Assembly (NCBI GenBank): GCA_035528275.1 | Contig: DATKYV010000035.1 | Location: 1-10,670 of the forward strand | DNA: 10,670 bases | Direction: 5' to 3' | DNA from: DATKYV01 sp035528275 | Lineage (GTDB): Bacteria; Acidobacteriota; Terriglobia; UBA7540 | The notes under the pieces: generated by a model | Database searches by the model: none | Seen by the model: the letters and a program-made list of their open reading frames with translations, nothing else | Told to the model about the DNA's origin: nothing | Position numbers and translations under genes: made by a program | Shown: positions 1-7,936 of the stretch, in pieces | Layout: each line of letters begins with the position of its first letter | Position numbering within the stretch: position 1 is the first letter of the stretch

Positions 1-682
1 ACAGGACTCCAAAATCTCTCACACCCTTGGCCAGGGCGATGGCGTATGGCACATCGAGCCCCATGTAGCAGTCGAGCATGATGTCACCTTCCGGGCCGAT
101 CAGCTTTCGCGTACGCTCCACCAGTTGAAGGTTGCGGCGAAAGCCCTCGGGGCCGTCGGCCGGTCCGTGAGGCACGGCGAGTTTGACATGCCGGAAGCCT
201 TCACCCAGGTGACGCTCGGTGAGATTCCCAGTGACGTAAACCGGAATCCTCTCCTTGGTTTTTCCGCCCGTGAGGTTATAGACCGGCTGCCCGAGAGCCT
301 TGCCGACCAGGTCCCAAAGGGCGATGTCAATGCCGCTCATGACTTCGATAACCACGCCCCGACGCCCGTAAAATTGCGACGCCCGAAACATCTGTTCCCA
401 AAGCAGCTCGGTATCGAACGGGTCCTTCCCAACCAGCAACGATTCGAACTGCTCTTCAATAATTGTCGGCGCGAGCTTGCCCTTGCCCCCGCCGACCGTC
501 CCCAGTCCCGAAAGGCCTTCGTCGGTTCGGATTTCGATGACGGCGCTGGTCATGGCTCCGAACCAGCTCGACCGTTTCTCCCGGTATTCCGGATAGACCG
601 ACATGGGGTTGGCAATCAGACCCTCGCTCAACCAGGAGGCATTCATCGGAACCGGATAGGCTCGAACTTCACTGATACGCAT
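1..682 (-). CDS. rhmD: L-rhamnonate dehydratase-like enolase-superfamily enzyme (partial, C-terminus outside window)
   Basis: Mandelate racemase/muconate-lactonizing family protein; 227 N-terminal residues are visible and the frame is open to base 1. RhmD converts L-rhamnonate to 2-keto-3-deoxy-L-rhamnonate in the cytoplasm, using Mg2+. Translating the minus strand from the ATG at 682 gives an N-terminal capping domain (residues about 1-125), the family signature around 119-140 (IDIALWDLVGKALG then PVYNLTGG), and the start of the barrel. Features resembling RhmD specifically are IANPMSVYPEYR (23-34), HVKLAVPHGPADG (165-177) and MLDCYMG (202-208); the Asp of the last (D204) fits the first metal ligand. 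The usual length is near 400 residues, so about 170 are missing. The start lies 29 bp after the upstream glycosidase stop, without a strong Shine-Dalgarno; an in-frame GTG at 691 is possible. The pairing with a GH106-like glycosidase supports rhamnose use. Another sugar-acid dehydratase of the same superfamily remains possible. Confidence 0.8.
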   Translation of the reverse strand, partial: MRISEVRAYPVPMNASWLSEGLIANPMSVYPEYREKRSSWFGAMTSAVIEIRTDEGLSGLGTVGGGKGKLAPTIIEEQFESLLVGKDPFDTELLWEQMFRASQFYGRRGVVIEVMSGIDIALWDLVGKALGQPVYNLTGGKTKERIPVYVTGNLTERHLGEGFRHVKLAVPHGPADGPEGFRRNLQLVERTRKLIGPEGDIMLDCYMGLDVPYAIALAKGVRDFGVL

Positions 683-711
683 AGGGCTCACATGTTCCGG
701 GTTGGATTCGC

Positions 712-3700
712 TTACTTCACAGCCTGCACCAGGAATGGTTCCATCAAGCCGTAACCAAAGACGTCATACTCGGAGCCGGGGGGCTGGTGTTGGGGGAAAC
801 TGCCCCACATCCAGGGCCAGGCGACCATCCGCGGCTTCGAAGGGTTGTGGAACGGGCCGAACAGGTTGCGCGGCGTGGCCACAACCCGCACCCCCACAAT
901 GTGGTGCCCTGGCGACGCCTCAACTTCGCACTCGAATGGCTTCCAGCCGACAGCCCGCACTGGCTTGCCGTCAAGTAGCACTTCCGCCACGCTTCCCGCC
1001 CACCGCGGGAAACTCACCCTCAAAAGGCGCGCCCCGCGCGGCACTTCAACAGAAGCTTCGTAGACGACGCAGTCCGAATAAAACGGATAACCCTGCTTTG
1101 CCCAGGACCCGAAGTCGAGTGGTGGCGCCGCATGGATGGAAAACCCGCGCTCGGCGGGAATAACGGCGAAGCTTCCGCGCAGGTAAATGTTCTCGAGTTC
1201 CATGCGAACCTGGAAGGGCGAGCCAACAATCCGGACTGTATTCTCCCCGACCTTGACCAGATTCTCGACGGGGAAACTCATCAGGTGCGGGTCGAGCCAC
1301 CGCTCGCCCCGGGTTGATCCCACGCTTTCGCCGTTCACAAAGACCTTGTAGAGTTCCGGGCACTCCAGGGCTAACTGCATGCCGTCAAGAGCTGCGGCGT
1401 CGGCCACGTGAAAGTGGAACGCCGCCTCAAAGCCCGAATCGTCAGGGAAAGGCTCGCGGTCGAGGATTCTCCGCCGGAACTGGATGGCGCTGTCCCAGGC
1501 CGGCCGCTCGAAGCCGTGCGCTTGCCAGACCAGCCAATTGGCCTGCCAGGTGTTGATGTCTCTGTGGATCTTTCCCGCCAACCGCAGGTCGCAATAATCC
1601 AGTGCAAGGACATTGGGTGAGGTCGGAGTGACTCTCCACCCGGAAGGAGAAAGAGTCGTCACTTGCCGACCCGTCTGGCGTGAAGTCGCACTCTTCCCCT
1701 GCGGCGACGCCGGCACCAGAAGTAGCCGCGAGGCTGCGGGCGGGAGGTCCAGAACAAATTCGATCTTGCCTGGCGCCGTGGAGCGGAATGAAGCCGGGCC
1801 AATCTTGCCCGTGACGCTGTCCCACTCCTCGAGGGTGCCACCTTCCATCGTCACTTTCACGGAAACGGTGTCGGGCGAGGAGTTTGTGAAAAGATGAAAA
1901 CGGTCGCCGCTTTCCAGAACAGTCATCCGATGACCGAGCCCGGTTGCTGGCTCCCCGTTGATTGAAACCCGAGGCGACAATCGCCGCTGAATGTTGACCA
2001 GCAAATCCGTCGTGTCAGAGACTTCGTGCCACTGCGACGCGAACTGCTCGCGCAGATTGCGCGCCGCGTTGCTGCCCTGCCCGTCCACGTACGCCGGCGG
2101 CGTGTCCAAAGCCAGAATCTCCCCGCCCGCCTGAAGGTAGCGCTCGAGGATGGGCAGCGTCTGGCGGCGGAGATTGACCAAGCCCCGCGGCAAAACCAGC
2201 AGGTCGTAGGTGGCGCGCCCGACTCGGATTTGCTTGCCACGCGCCTCGCCAAACCATTCGAGGACGTACTCGTCGCCCAAATCGAAATCTACTTGGTGAT
2301 CGGCAAGGAACTGGTTGAGTTCTCCAAAGGTCTCCCGAAGACGCTGGAGCTCCGGGGTTTCACCACCGCGACGTGCCCACAGGAATCCGCTGGTCGTGGG
2401 CTCGAGAACCAGGACTCGGTGGTTCACAGTCCCCTGGGACATGACATAACAAAGGCGCGCCGTGTGGTCGGCGTGAAGGCGGTAGTACGGCCACCAGGCC
2501 GCCACATCGCTGAACGATTGGGGATGGTCTCGCTTGCGAGCCCCGCGCACCGTGGTGAACGCCAGATGCTGGTTGAGGAAATTGATGCCGTGGACGATCT
2601 GCCAGTCGCCCATCCGCTTGTAGTGCTCGAGCGTGCTGTCCCACCCGGCCACGCCGTAGGTCTCGGAAAACGCCCGGCGCCCCAGTTGATGCGCAACGCT
2701 CGCGACCTGGCGAATAGTGAATAGCATGTGGGGATCGGCGCCCGTCGCGCGCAATTGGCCGCCGACCAACATGTCGATCCCCGGAGTGTGCATGTAGGCG
2801 TAAAGGGAAGCGTCGTCGGGCGAAATCCACGGATAAGGCCACTCGTGCTCCATGAAGTGGCCCGTGAAACGCAGGTCGTTGCGGTCGCACCAGAGAAACA
2901 GAGGCCGCATGTAATTCTCTTTCCAAAGGTCGTGCATCGTCTGCCAGTAGTCGAAGCGAACCCTGCCCCAATCCCCCACGTCCCAGAAGAGCGAGGGCAA
3001 GGTATCCCGCAGATCGTACCCGTTGCGCACCTCAAAAGCCGCCAGAGTGTGGTAGCTGAGCGGCAGCGCCTGTTGGCCCTGTTCGTAAGCCCCGGCGGTG
3101 GCCAACAGCGGTTCGTCGTCAAACGACCACTTGATCGTCTTCCCGAATTCATCACCGAAGTGCTGCTTGTAAGGCTCGTAAGTTGTCTGGATGAAAAGCC
3201 GGGCGGTATCGGGATGGGTGAGATCAACGTAAGGAAATTGACCGGTCCAGGGATTGCCGCTCGCCCGGCGCAGGGAGAAGATGAGGACGGGGCCCTTGAA
3301 TTCCGGGTATTCCCGCTCCGGTATCCGAACAGCGCTGGTAGTCCGACCCGAGGCGTCGCGCTCAATCCTGAACGCCGCCACGGTGCTCGGGCCCTGCGAG
3401 AGGCCGCGCGCAGATTCCTCGACGTGCGCCTGAACGTATTGCACGGCGGTGTCGGGGGCAAGAGAAGGCACGTGCCCGCCTGCGAAGCCCGCCGGGTAGC
3501 TGTTCTCGTCGTAGATGTTGCACAGCAGGCCGAGTTGCTTCGCCTCGTTGAGTGCCACCTTCCACATGTCGAACCACTCGTCGCCCAGGTACTCGGTGAT
3601 GAGCCCCGGGCGCGGGTGCACGAAGACTTGTCCCATCCCCTGCTGTCTGAATTGCCGCAACTGCTCGCGGATCCTCTCCTCGCTCATTTCGTCGTTCCAG

Positions 3701-3948
3701 ACCCAAAGCGGCCCGGTGCGGAACTCGGCCGGAGGATCGGCAAAGTGCTTCCGCAACTCTTCCAGGCTCGCGGGCGGCCAAACGCTCTTCAGAGCCTCGG
3801 GATCGAGGATTCGTTGCAGTTCTTCGCTCGGGTCGGTGCCCGAACTCGGCGGAACGCTTGAGGACGGAAAAGAACCGCGGCTTCCGACGTGGAGTCCGGC
3901 AATAAGGAGGAGCCCCAGCAGTGGCAGTGCGCTTGCTGCTCGCTTCAT
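712..3948 (-). CDS. Secreted GH106-like glycoside hydrolase, probable alpha-L-rhamnosidase
   Basis: Large exported glycosidase of 1078 residues from the chosen ATG. The open frame extends upstream to 4047, but the ATG at 3948 has a strong AGGAG 10 bp before it and begins a signal peptide (MKRAASALPL, then a hydrophobic core to about residue 20); there is no clear lipobox cysteine. The mature N-terminus has FADPPAEFRTGPLWVWND (69-86) followed by a TIM-barrel-like part, as in GH106 (compare the B. thetaiotaomicron rhamnogalacturonan-II rhamnosidases). Acidic motifs that may hold catalytic or calcium-binding residues are SFDDEP (275-280), MEHEW (366-370) and FSETYG (427-432); exact assignment is inference. 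The C-terminal third looks like beta-sandwich modules and ends with YDVFGYGLMEPF, typical of GH106/GH2-type tails. Expected product: L-rhamnose released from polysaccharide in the periplasm or outside. The rhamnonate dehydratase gene follows 29 bp downstream, probably on the same transcript. Confidence 0.82.
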   Translation of the reverse strand: MKRAASALPLLGLLLIAGLHVGSRGSFPSSSVPPSSGTDPSEELQRILDPEALKSVWPPASLEELRKHFADPPAEFRTGPLWVWNDEMSEERIREQLRQFRQQGMGQVFVHPRPGLITEYLGDEWFDMWKVALNEAKQLGLLCNIYDENSYPAGFAGGHVPSLAPDTAVQYVQAHVEESARGLSQGPSTVAAFRIERDASGRTTSAVRIPEREYPEFKGPVLIFSLRRASGNPWTGQFPYVDLTHPDTARLFIQTTYEPYKQHFGDEFGKTIKWSFDDEPLLATAGAYEQGQQALPLSYHTLAAFEVRNGYDLRDTLPSLFWDVGDWGRVRFDYWQTMHDLWKENYMRPLFLWCDRNDLRFTGHFMEHEWPYPWISPDDASLYAYMHTPGIDMLVGGQLRATGADPHMLFTIRQVASVAHQLGRRAFSETYGVAGWDSTLEHYKRMGDWQIVHGINFLNQHLAFTTVRGARKRDHPQSFSDVAAWWPYYRLHADHTARLCYVMSQGTVNHRVLVLEPTTSGFLWARRGGETPELQRLRETFGELNQFLADHQVDFDLGDEYVLEWFGEARGKQIRVGRATYDLLVLPRGLVNLRRQTLPILERYLQAGGEILALDTPPAYVDGQGSNAARNLREQFASQWHEVSDTTDLLVNIQRRLSPRVSINGEPATGLGHRMTVLESGDRFHLFTNSSPDTVSVKVTMEGGTLEEWDSVTGKIGPASFRSTAPGKIEFVLDLPPAASRLLLVPASPQGKSATSRQTGRQVTTLSPSGWRVTPTSPNVLALDYCDLRLAGKIHRDINTWQANWLVWQAHGFERPAWDSAIQFRRRILDREPFPDDSGFEAAFHFHVADAAALDGMQLALECPELYKVFVNGESVGSTRGERWLDPHLMSFPVENLVKVGENTVRIVGSPFQVRMELENIYLRGSFAVIPAERGFSIHAAPPLDFGSWAKQGYPFYSDCVVYEASVEVPRGARLLRVSFPRWAGSVAEVLLDGKPVRAVGWKPFECEVEASPGHHIVGVRVVATPRNLFGPFHNPSKPRMVAWPWMWGSFPQHQPPGSEYDVFGYGLMEPFLVQAVK

Positions 3949-3956
3949 GGACCGGT

Positions 3957-3965
3957 CTCTCCTTT
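3957..3965 (-). promoter_or_regulatory. Shine-Dalgarno of the GH106-like gene (decides the start)
   Basis: The minus strand reads AAAGGAGAG here, with the AGGAG core ending 10 bp before the ATG at 3948. It selects that ATG over the in-frame start at 4047, which would put 33 arginine-rich residues in front of an evident signal peptide. Confidence 0.8.
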
Positions 3966-3990
3966 CATTTCGATATGGCTGGTGCGCGCA

Positions 3991-4010
3991 GGGCTCATTT
4001 GTTGAGACCC
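3991..4010 (-). other. Short bulged hairpin between serS and the glycosidase gene
   Basis: In the 99-bp gap after serS, the minus strand holds GGG-T-CTCA, a 5-nt loop ACAAA, then TGAG-CCC: seven pairs with one bulged base. No T-run follows, so it is not a convincing intrinsic terminator. It could attenuate serS readthrough or be chance. I see no good -35/-10 pair in the same gap, so whether the rhamnose genes have their own promoter here is open. Confidence 0.3.
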
Positions 4011-4047
4011 TCTGTGGGGATGCTACGCTGCGGCCGTCCCGGCGCAC

Positions 4048-5343
<1,296 letters not shown>

Positions 5344-5372
5344 TCACATCACCCGTTGCGCTTTCGACGGTC

Positions 5373-5401
5373 AATCTAATGCAGTACCGCGAGGCTGTCA
5401 A
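5373..5401 (-). promoter_or_regulatory. Probable sigma70-type promoter of serS
   Basis: The minus strand has TTGACA (5401-5396, a perfect -35), a 17-bp spacer, and TAGATT (5378-5373, four of six matches to TATAAT). The predicted transcription start is near 5366, giving a short leader of about 23 nt before the serS ATG at 5343. It starts about 20 bp beyond the left REP palindrome of the transposase locus, so serS expression appears independent of the genes to its right. Confidence 0.7.
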
Positions 5402-5419
5402 ATTACACGCATCCGCGCC

Positions 5420-5447
5420 GCAGGGGCATGGCGCGCCATGCCCCTAC
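5420..5447 (-). repeat. REP family A palindrome, left flank of RAYT
   Basis: The core 5422-5445 is a perfect 24-bp palindrome (half-site AGGGGCATGGCG). Read on the minus strand it is preceded by the tetranucleotide GTAG, the usual head of bacterial REP sequences. The whole 28 bp (5420-5447) is identical to 6064-6091 and in the same orientation. It overlaps the transposase stop codon and could also fold as a terminator after that gene, though no T-run follows. Confidence 0.9.
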
Positions 5448-6016
5448 CATTCCCAAGGATAGGCCTCGTCCTCATCAGCCACGGTCGCCGGGTTTTCAGG
5501 GTCGTACGGCCACCGAAGCGGATTCGTGGCGATGTATTCGCGGATTCGGTTTAGCTCGTCATCGTTGCGAACGACGTGTTCGTAGTATTCCCGCTGCCAG
5601 ACGGTCCCGCCCGGCGTTCCTCGGATTTCGTTGATGCGCTTGCTGACGGCCGACTTGTATGCGCCGATGATTGTCGGCAACGATCCGGAAATCGGTCGTC
5701 CGAACCGTCCCATCGTAGGGGCACGGCGCGCCGTGCCCGCCGTTATCTGGGTGATCATCAGAATCCCGTGCACGTGATTGGGCATCACGACCCATGCATC
5801 CATTTCAACCCCGCGACGAATCTTCTCCGAGCGCCACCATTCCTCTTGTGCGATCTGCCCAAATCCATTGCATCGCATCTGACCGGAAACAATGTCTCCG
5901 AACAGGAAATCCCGATTGAACGTACAGATGGTCAAGTAGTACGCACCGGGTTGCGAATAATCGTGCCCTTTGAGTCGAATGGATCGCCGATGATGATTCG
6001 AGCGGTCGGGCTTCAT
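5444..6016 (-). CDS. REP-associated tyrosine transposase (RAYT, IS200/IS605-like TnpA family)
   Basis: Single-strand DNA transposase-like protein of the Y1/HUH class; relatives recognise and cleave REP hairpins. From the ATG at 6016 it has 190 residues, beginning MKPDRSNHHRRSIRLKGHDY, which matches the usual N-terminus of this family (RRSIRLKGYDYSQPGAYF-like). The HUH metal-binding motif is PNHVHG (79-84, His 81 and 83). The C-terminal part has VWQREYYEHVVRN (139-151) and IREYIATNPLRW; one of the tandem Tyr (144/145) is the likely nucleophile, by inference. The frame is open to an ATG at 6073, but that start lies inside a REP palindrome and adds 19 unrelated residues, so I reject it. No strong Shine-Dalgarno is seen. 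Identical REPs flank the gene, a third lies inside it at residues about 93-101, and the stop codon is made by the left REP. All expected motifs are present, so it is probably intact. Confidence 0.92.
   Translation of the reverse strand: MKPDRSNHHRRSIRLKGHDYSQPGAYYLTICTFNRDFLFGDIVSGQMRCNGFGQIAQEEWWRSEKIRRGVEMDAWVVMPNHVHGILMITQITAGTARRAPTMGRFGRPISGSLPTIIGAYKSAVSKRINEIRGTPGGTVWQREYYEHVVRNDDELNRIREYIATNPLRWPYDPENPATVADEDEAYPWEW
5715..5738 (+). repeat. REP family A copy inside the RAYT coding sequence (inverted)
   Basis: GTAG (5715-5718) is followed by a perfect 20-bp palindrome at 5719-5738 (half-site GGGCACGGCG). Compared with the two flanking copies it is in opposite orientation. It differs at one base in each arm (CAT to CAC, ATG to GTG), a paired change that keeps the hairpin. 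It stays in frame with the transposase and encodes about eight residues including TARRAP, in the loop after the HUH motif. Confidence 0.88.
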
Positions 6017-6063
6017 GATTGCAATGATAGGATGCGGGGATGGCGCGCTCACCCTTTGTGACA

Positions 6064-6091
6064 GCAGGGGCATGGCGCGCCATGCCCCTAC
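6064..6091 (-). repeat. REP family A palindrome, right flank of RAYT
   Basis: Perfect 24-bp palindrome at 6066-6089, with GTAG at its head on the minus strand (6091-6088). The 28 bp are identical to those at 5420-5447 and in the same orientation. It begins about 10 bp after the stop codon of the cyclase-family gene, where it may also act as a 3' hairpin protecting or ending that transcript. Confidence 0.9.
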
Positions 6092-6101
6092 GCGAAGACT
6101 G

Positions 6102-7061
6102 TCAACGCACGGCGATGGGATTGCCCGGTGAGCCGCTGGCTCCTTTCAACTTGAGCGGAGAAAAGACAAAGGCGAACTCGTAGATCTTGTCGCGGGCCAG
6201 TCCCGACGTATCGAGATTCTCGAGGAAGTTGATGCCGTTGCGGGTGATCATCAACTGGTGGACGATGGCCTCGGCCTGGGGATGTTCCGGATTGGGCGCG
6301 ACTTCCACCCCGCCCGTGTCCGCCCCCACCAGAACAACTTTCTGCTCGGCCAGCCACTCGCCCGCCGCCAGACCGATCCCCGGCGCGCCGCTGTTGAACA
6401 TGGCGTTGTCCTTCATCCACAGGCTGCCCCAGCCGGTGTGAAGAATCACCGCGTCACCTTCGCGCAGATTCAGACCCTCCTTCGCCAGCGCGCCTTTCAG
6501 GTCGTCCACGCTGATTTCGTAGCCCTTCTCCATACGCGCCACGCCTTTGTAGGCGGCCACGTCGATCAGCACGCCGCGGGTGAAGAAGCTGCCGACGTTT
6601 TCCACGCCCAGCTTCTGAAGCCCTTCGGCGCGGACGAAGTCGCGCGCTTCGTTGCAGTTGAAAAAGCGGCCGTTGATGCCAATGTGGCCCAGACCGTCGA
6701 ATTGCGTCCCCACCTGCCCCAACTGCGCAGCGATATATTCCTCGTTCCATGTCAGCTTGTTGGGGCCGAGCGGGCCGCGCATTTCCGGCGTGATGGAGTT
6801 GTAGCTGCGCGAGCCGTAGAGCGGCATGCCCGCCTCATACACGCGCCCCAGTTGGTAGATCTTGCCCTCAGTGATGAGCCGCGCCGCCTCCAACGTCTTG
6901 GCCGGGGTCAGACGGTTGATGGCGCCCCGCTGGTCGTCCGGCCCCCAGGGCGAGCGGCAGTCTTCTGGAGACTCGGCGCGCGCCGCCGCGCTCGGTGCAA
7001 GGGCCAGCGCCGCCACCGCGACGATTCGCAGAGCAAAAGAACAACCGGTTCGAGTTCGCAT
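6102..7061 (-). CDS. Exported cyclase-family protein (kynurenine formamidase-like fold, PF04199 type)
   Basis: A 319-residue putative metal-dependent hydrolase. The ATG at 7061 has GAGAGG 7 bp upstream and opens a signal peptide (MRTRTGCSFALRIVAVAALA, cleavage likely after ARA at 29), so the product is probably periplasmic; an upstream in-frame ATG at 7118 is less likely. Family motifs are WGPDDQRGAINRL (39-51), GTQFDGLGH (118-126, the metal-site motif), TRGVLIDV (161-168), HTGW (208-211), PGIG (227-230), GADTGGVE (246-253) and a closing SPLKLKGASGSP (301-312). In KynB-type formamidases the motif is HxGTHxDxPxH; here the GTH histidine is Gln and the leading position lacks His, as in the longer 'cyclase' subgroup of uncertain substrate. 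A hydrolase acting on an amide, ester or lactone is plausible, but I cannot name the substrate. It stands alone between the DinB gene and the transposase. Confidence 0.85.
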   Translation of the reverse strand: MRTRTGCSFALRIVAVAALALAPSAAARAESPEDCRSPWGPDDQRGAINRLTPAKTLEAARLITEGKIYQLGRVYEAGMPLYGSRSYNSITPEMRGPLGPNKLTWNEEYIAAQLGQVGTQFDGLGHIGINGRFFNCNEARDFVRAEGLQKLGVENVGSFFTRGVLIDVAAYKGVARMEKGYEISVDDLKGALAKEGLNLREGDAVILHTGWGSLWMKDNAMFNSGAPGIGLAAGEWLAEQKVVLVGADTGGVEVAPNPEHPQAEAIVHQLMITRNGINFLENLDTSGLARDKIYEFAFVFSPLKLKGASGSPGNPIAVR

Positions 7062-7089
7062 GGGAAAACCTCTCAAAAGAGTTGGCGGG

Positions 7090-7118
7090 ATTCCAGAGGC
7101 CGCGCGGTCGCAAATCAA
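7090..7118 (-). promoter_or_regulatory. Candidate promoter of the cyclase-family gene
   Basis: The minus strand has TTGATT (7118-7113), a 17-bp spacer, and TGGAAT (7095-7090), each four of six matches to the sigma70 consensus. The predicted leader would be about 20-25 nt and contain the GAGAGG ribosome binding site at 7069-7074. Matches of this quality arise by chance, so this is only a candidate. Confidence 0.4.
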
Positions 7119-7157
7119 GCGGGCATAGAACCACCGGGGGTGCGGCGCCCGAGCGGT

Positions 7158-7205
7158 GATGTGGCGCCCACCTTGCCGATGTAGCGCCCACCTTTAGGTG
7201 GGCAA
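7158..7205 (+). repeat. REP family B hairpin with a truncated tandem half-copy
   Basis: The complete element is 7181-7205: GTAG, then an 8-bp stem GCCCACCT with a 2-nt loop and the complementary AGGTGGGC, then AA. Just before it, 7158-7174 repeats its first 17 bases with one change (GTGG for GTAG) but lacks the second arm. The same 25-bp element, with one loop base different, recurs at 7937-7961. Near the 3' end of the DinB gene it could also serve as a transcript-end hairpin. Confidence 0.75.
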
Positions 7206-7263
7206 AAGTCCACAGCGTCCGCAGGGAATGCGGGAACCGCTGACCTCCGCCAAGAGGCAGAAA

Positions 7264-7767
7264 TCACTTCAATGGCTCACCGAAGTAGAGCGTGCCGGTA
7301 TCCACGGGAAGACCGAGCAGCTTCAGGTAGAGGAAGAGCTGCATCTTGTGATTGACGAAATGCTCGAGGAACGCGATGGACATGCGTTCCATCTTCCCTT
7401 GCATTCCCCAGGGTGTGGACACGGCCTTATGAGTGAAGTCCTCTTCGCTGATGCCGTCGAGGAACTCGCGTAATACCGTTTTGTCGTTTTCGAGCTTGCC
7501 CAGCGCCTCCTCGACGCCGCACGACGGCACGTTCTCCAGTTTCATCATCTCGGCCATCTGCTCCGGGCTGGTGCTCGGCCACTCGCCCGTGAACAAGCAG
7601 CGCAGATCGCCTCCCGTGCCGCCCGCCATATGGCAGACGAGTTGTCCAAAGCTCATGAAATTGGGCTTGGGCCTCCATTCCAGCTTGTCGGCGGGCACCA
7701 TGCCGAGGAGGGCCTTTGCGGGCCGATAGGCGTCCATCACACACTCGTAGAATTCGTTCTTGGTCAC
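7264..7767 (-). CDS. DinB-fold protein (DinB_2-like, putative metal-dependent transferase or hydrolase)
   Basis: A 167-residue protein of the DinB/YfiT-like four-helix-bundle superfamily. Members carry a metal bound by three histidines; known relatives include bacillithiol and mycothiol S-transferases, but most have no assigned substrate. The likely triad here is His46 (QLVCHMAGG), His136 and His140 (FLEHFVNHKMQLFLYLK), matching the usual spacing of one early His and a C-terminal HxxxH. PWGMQGKMERMS (119-130) is also typical. The start is a GTG at 7767, set by a strong GGAGGT 6 bp upstream; no ATG gives a better start. The stop at 7264 is 203 bp before the cyclase-family start, so the two are probably separate units. 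The gene sits between two REP family B copies. The name DinB here refers to the fold, not to DNA polymerase IV. Confidence 0.87.
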   Translation of the reverse strand: MTKNEFYECVMDAYRPAKALLGMVPADKLEWRPKPNFMSFGQLVCHMAGGTGGDLRCLFTGEWPSTSPEQMAEMMKLENVPSCGVEEALGKLENDKTVLREFLDGISEEDFTHKAVSTPWGMQGKMERMSIAFLEHFVNHKMQLFLYLKLLGLPVDTGTLYFGEPLK

Positions 7768-7773
7768 CTCAGC

Positions 7774-7779
7774 ACCTCC
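7774..7779 (-). promoter_or_regulatory. Shine-Dalgarno that fixes the GTG start of the DinB-fold gene
   Basis: The minus strand reads GGAGGT, near-perfect complementarity to the 16S rRNA tail, 6 bp before the GTG at 7767. This is what supports the non-ATG start. Confidence 0.8.
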
Positions 7780-7812
7780 GCACGCAGGTCATCGAGCTTC
7801 CGTTCGAGACAG

Positions 7813-7818
7813 AGTATA
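7813..7818 (-). promoter_or_regulatory. Possible -10 box upstream of the DinB-fold gene
   Basis: The minus strand reads TATACT, five of six matches to the -10 consensus, about 46 bp before the GTG start. No good -35 is found at 16-18 bp; TTGAGA lies 21 bp away, which is too far. It may be a weak or activator-dependent promoter, or chance. Confidence 0.3.
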
Positions 7819-7936
7819 TCGCCTCCACGCCATGAGCCATCTCAAAAAAGGGCACTCGAAAAAAAGTGTCTCACTGTTCTCACTGTTCGCCATGGGCGCA
7901 TTGCCTTGTGATAGCGTGGGAATGGGAGAAAACAGG

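Noticed and set aside
125..754. 209-codon open frame on the plus strand at the left end
   Set aside because: It is antisense to the rhamnonate dehydratase-like gene; the minus strand gives a clear enolase-superfamily protein.
2728..3861. 377-codon open frame on the plus strand
   Set aside because: It lies wholly antisense to the GH106-like gene, whose reading is supported by signal peptide, ribosome binding site and family motifs.
3949..4047. N-terminal extension of the glycosidase to the in-frame start at 4047
   Set aside because: It would place 33 Arg-rich residues before a clear signal peptide. The ATG at 3948 has a strong AGGAG at proper spacing.
6017..6073. N-terminal extension of the transposase to the ATG at 6073
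   Set aside because: That ATG is part of a REP palindrome and lacks a ribosome binding site; the family N-terminus begins at the ATG at 6016.
5420..6091. The three palindromes as a CRISPR array
   Set aside because: Spacing is about 300-350 bp, one copy is inverted and lies inside a gene, and there are no cas genes. A REP arrangement explains them.
7219..7233. Hairpin (CCGCA/TGCGG) after the DinB-fold gene as an intrinsic terminator
   Set aside because: The stem is only 5 bp and the first T-run is more than 10 nt away.
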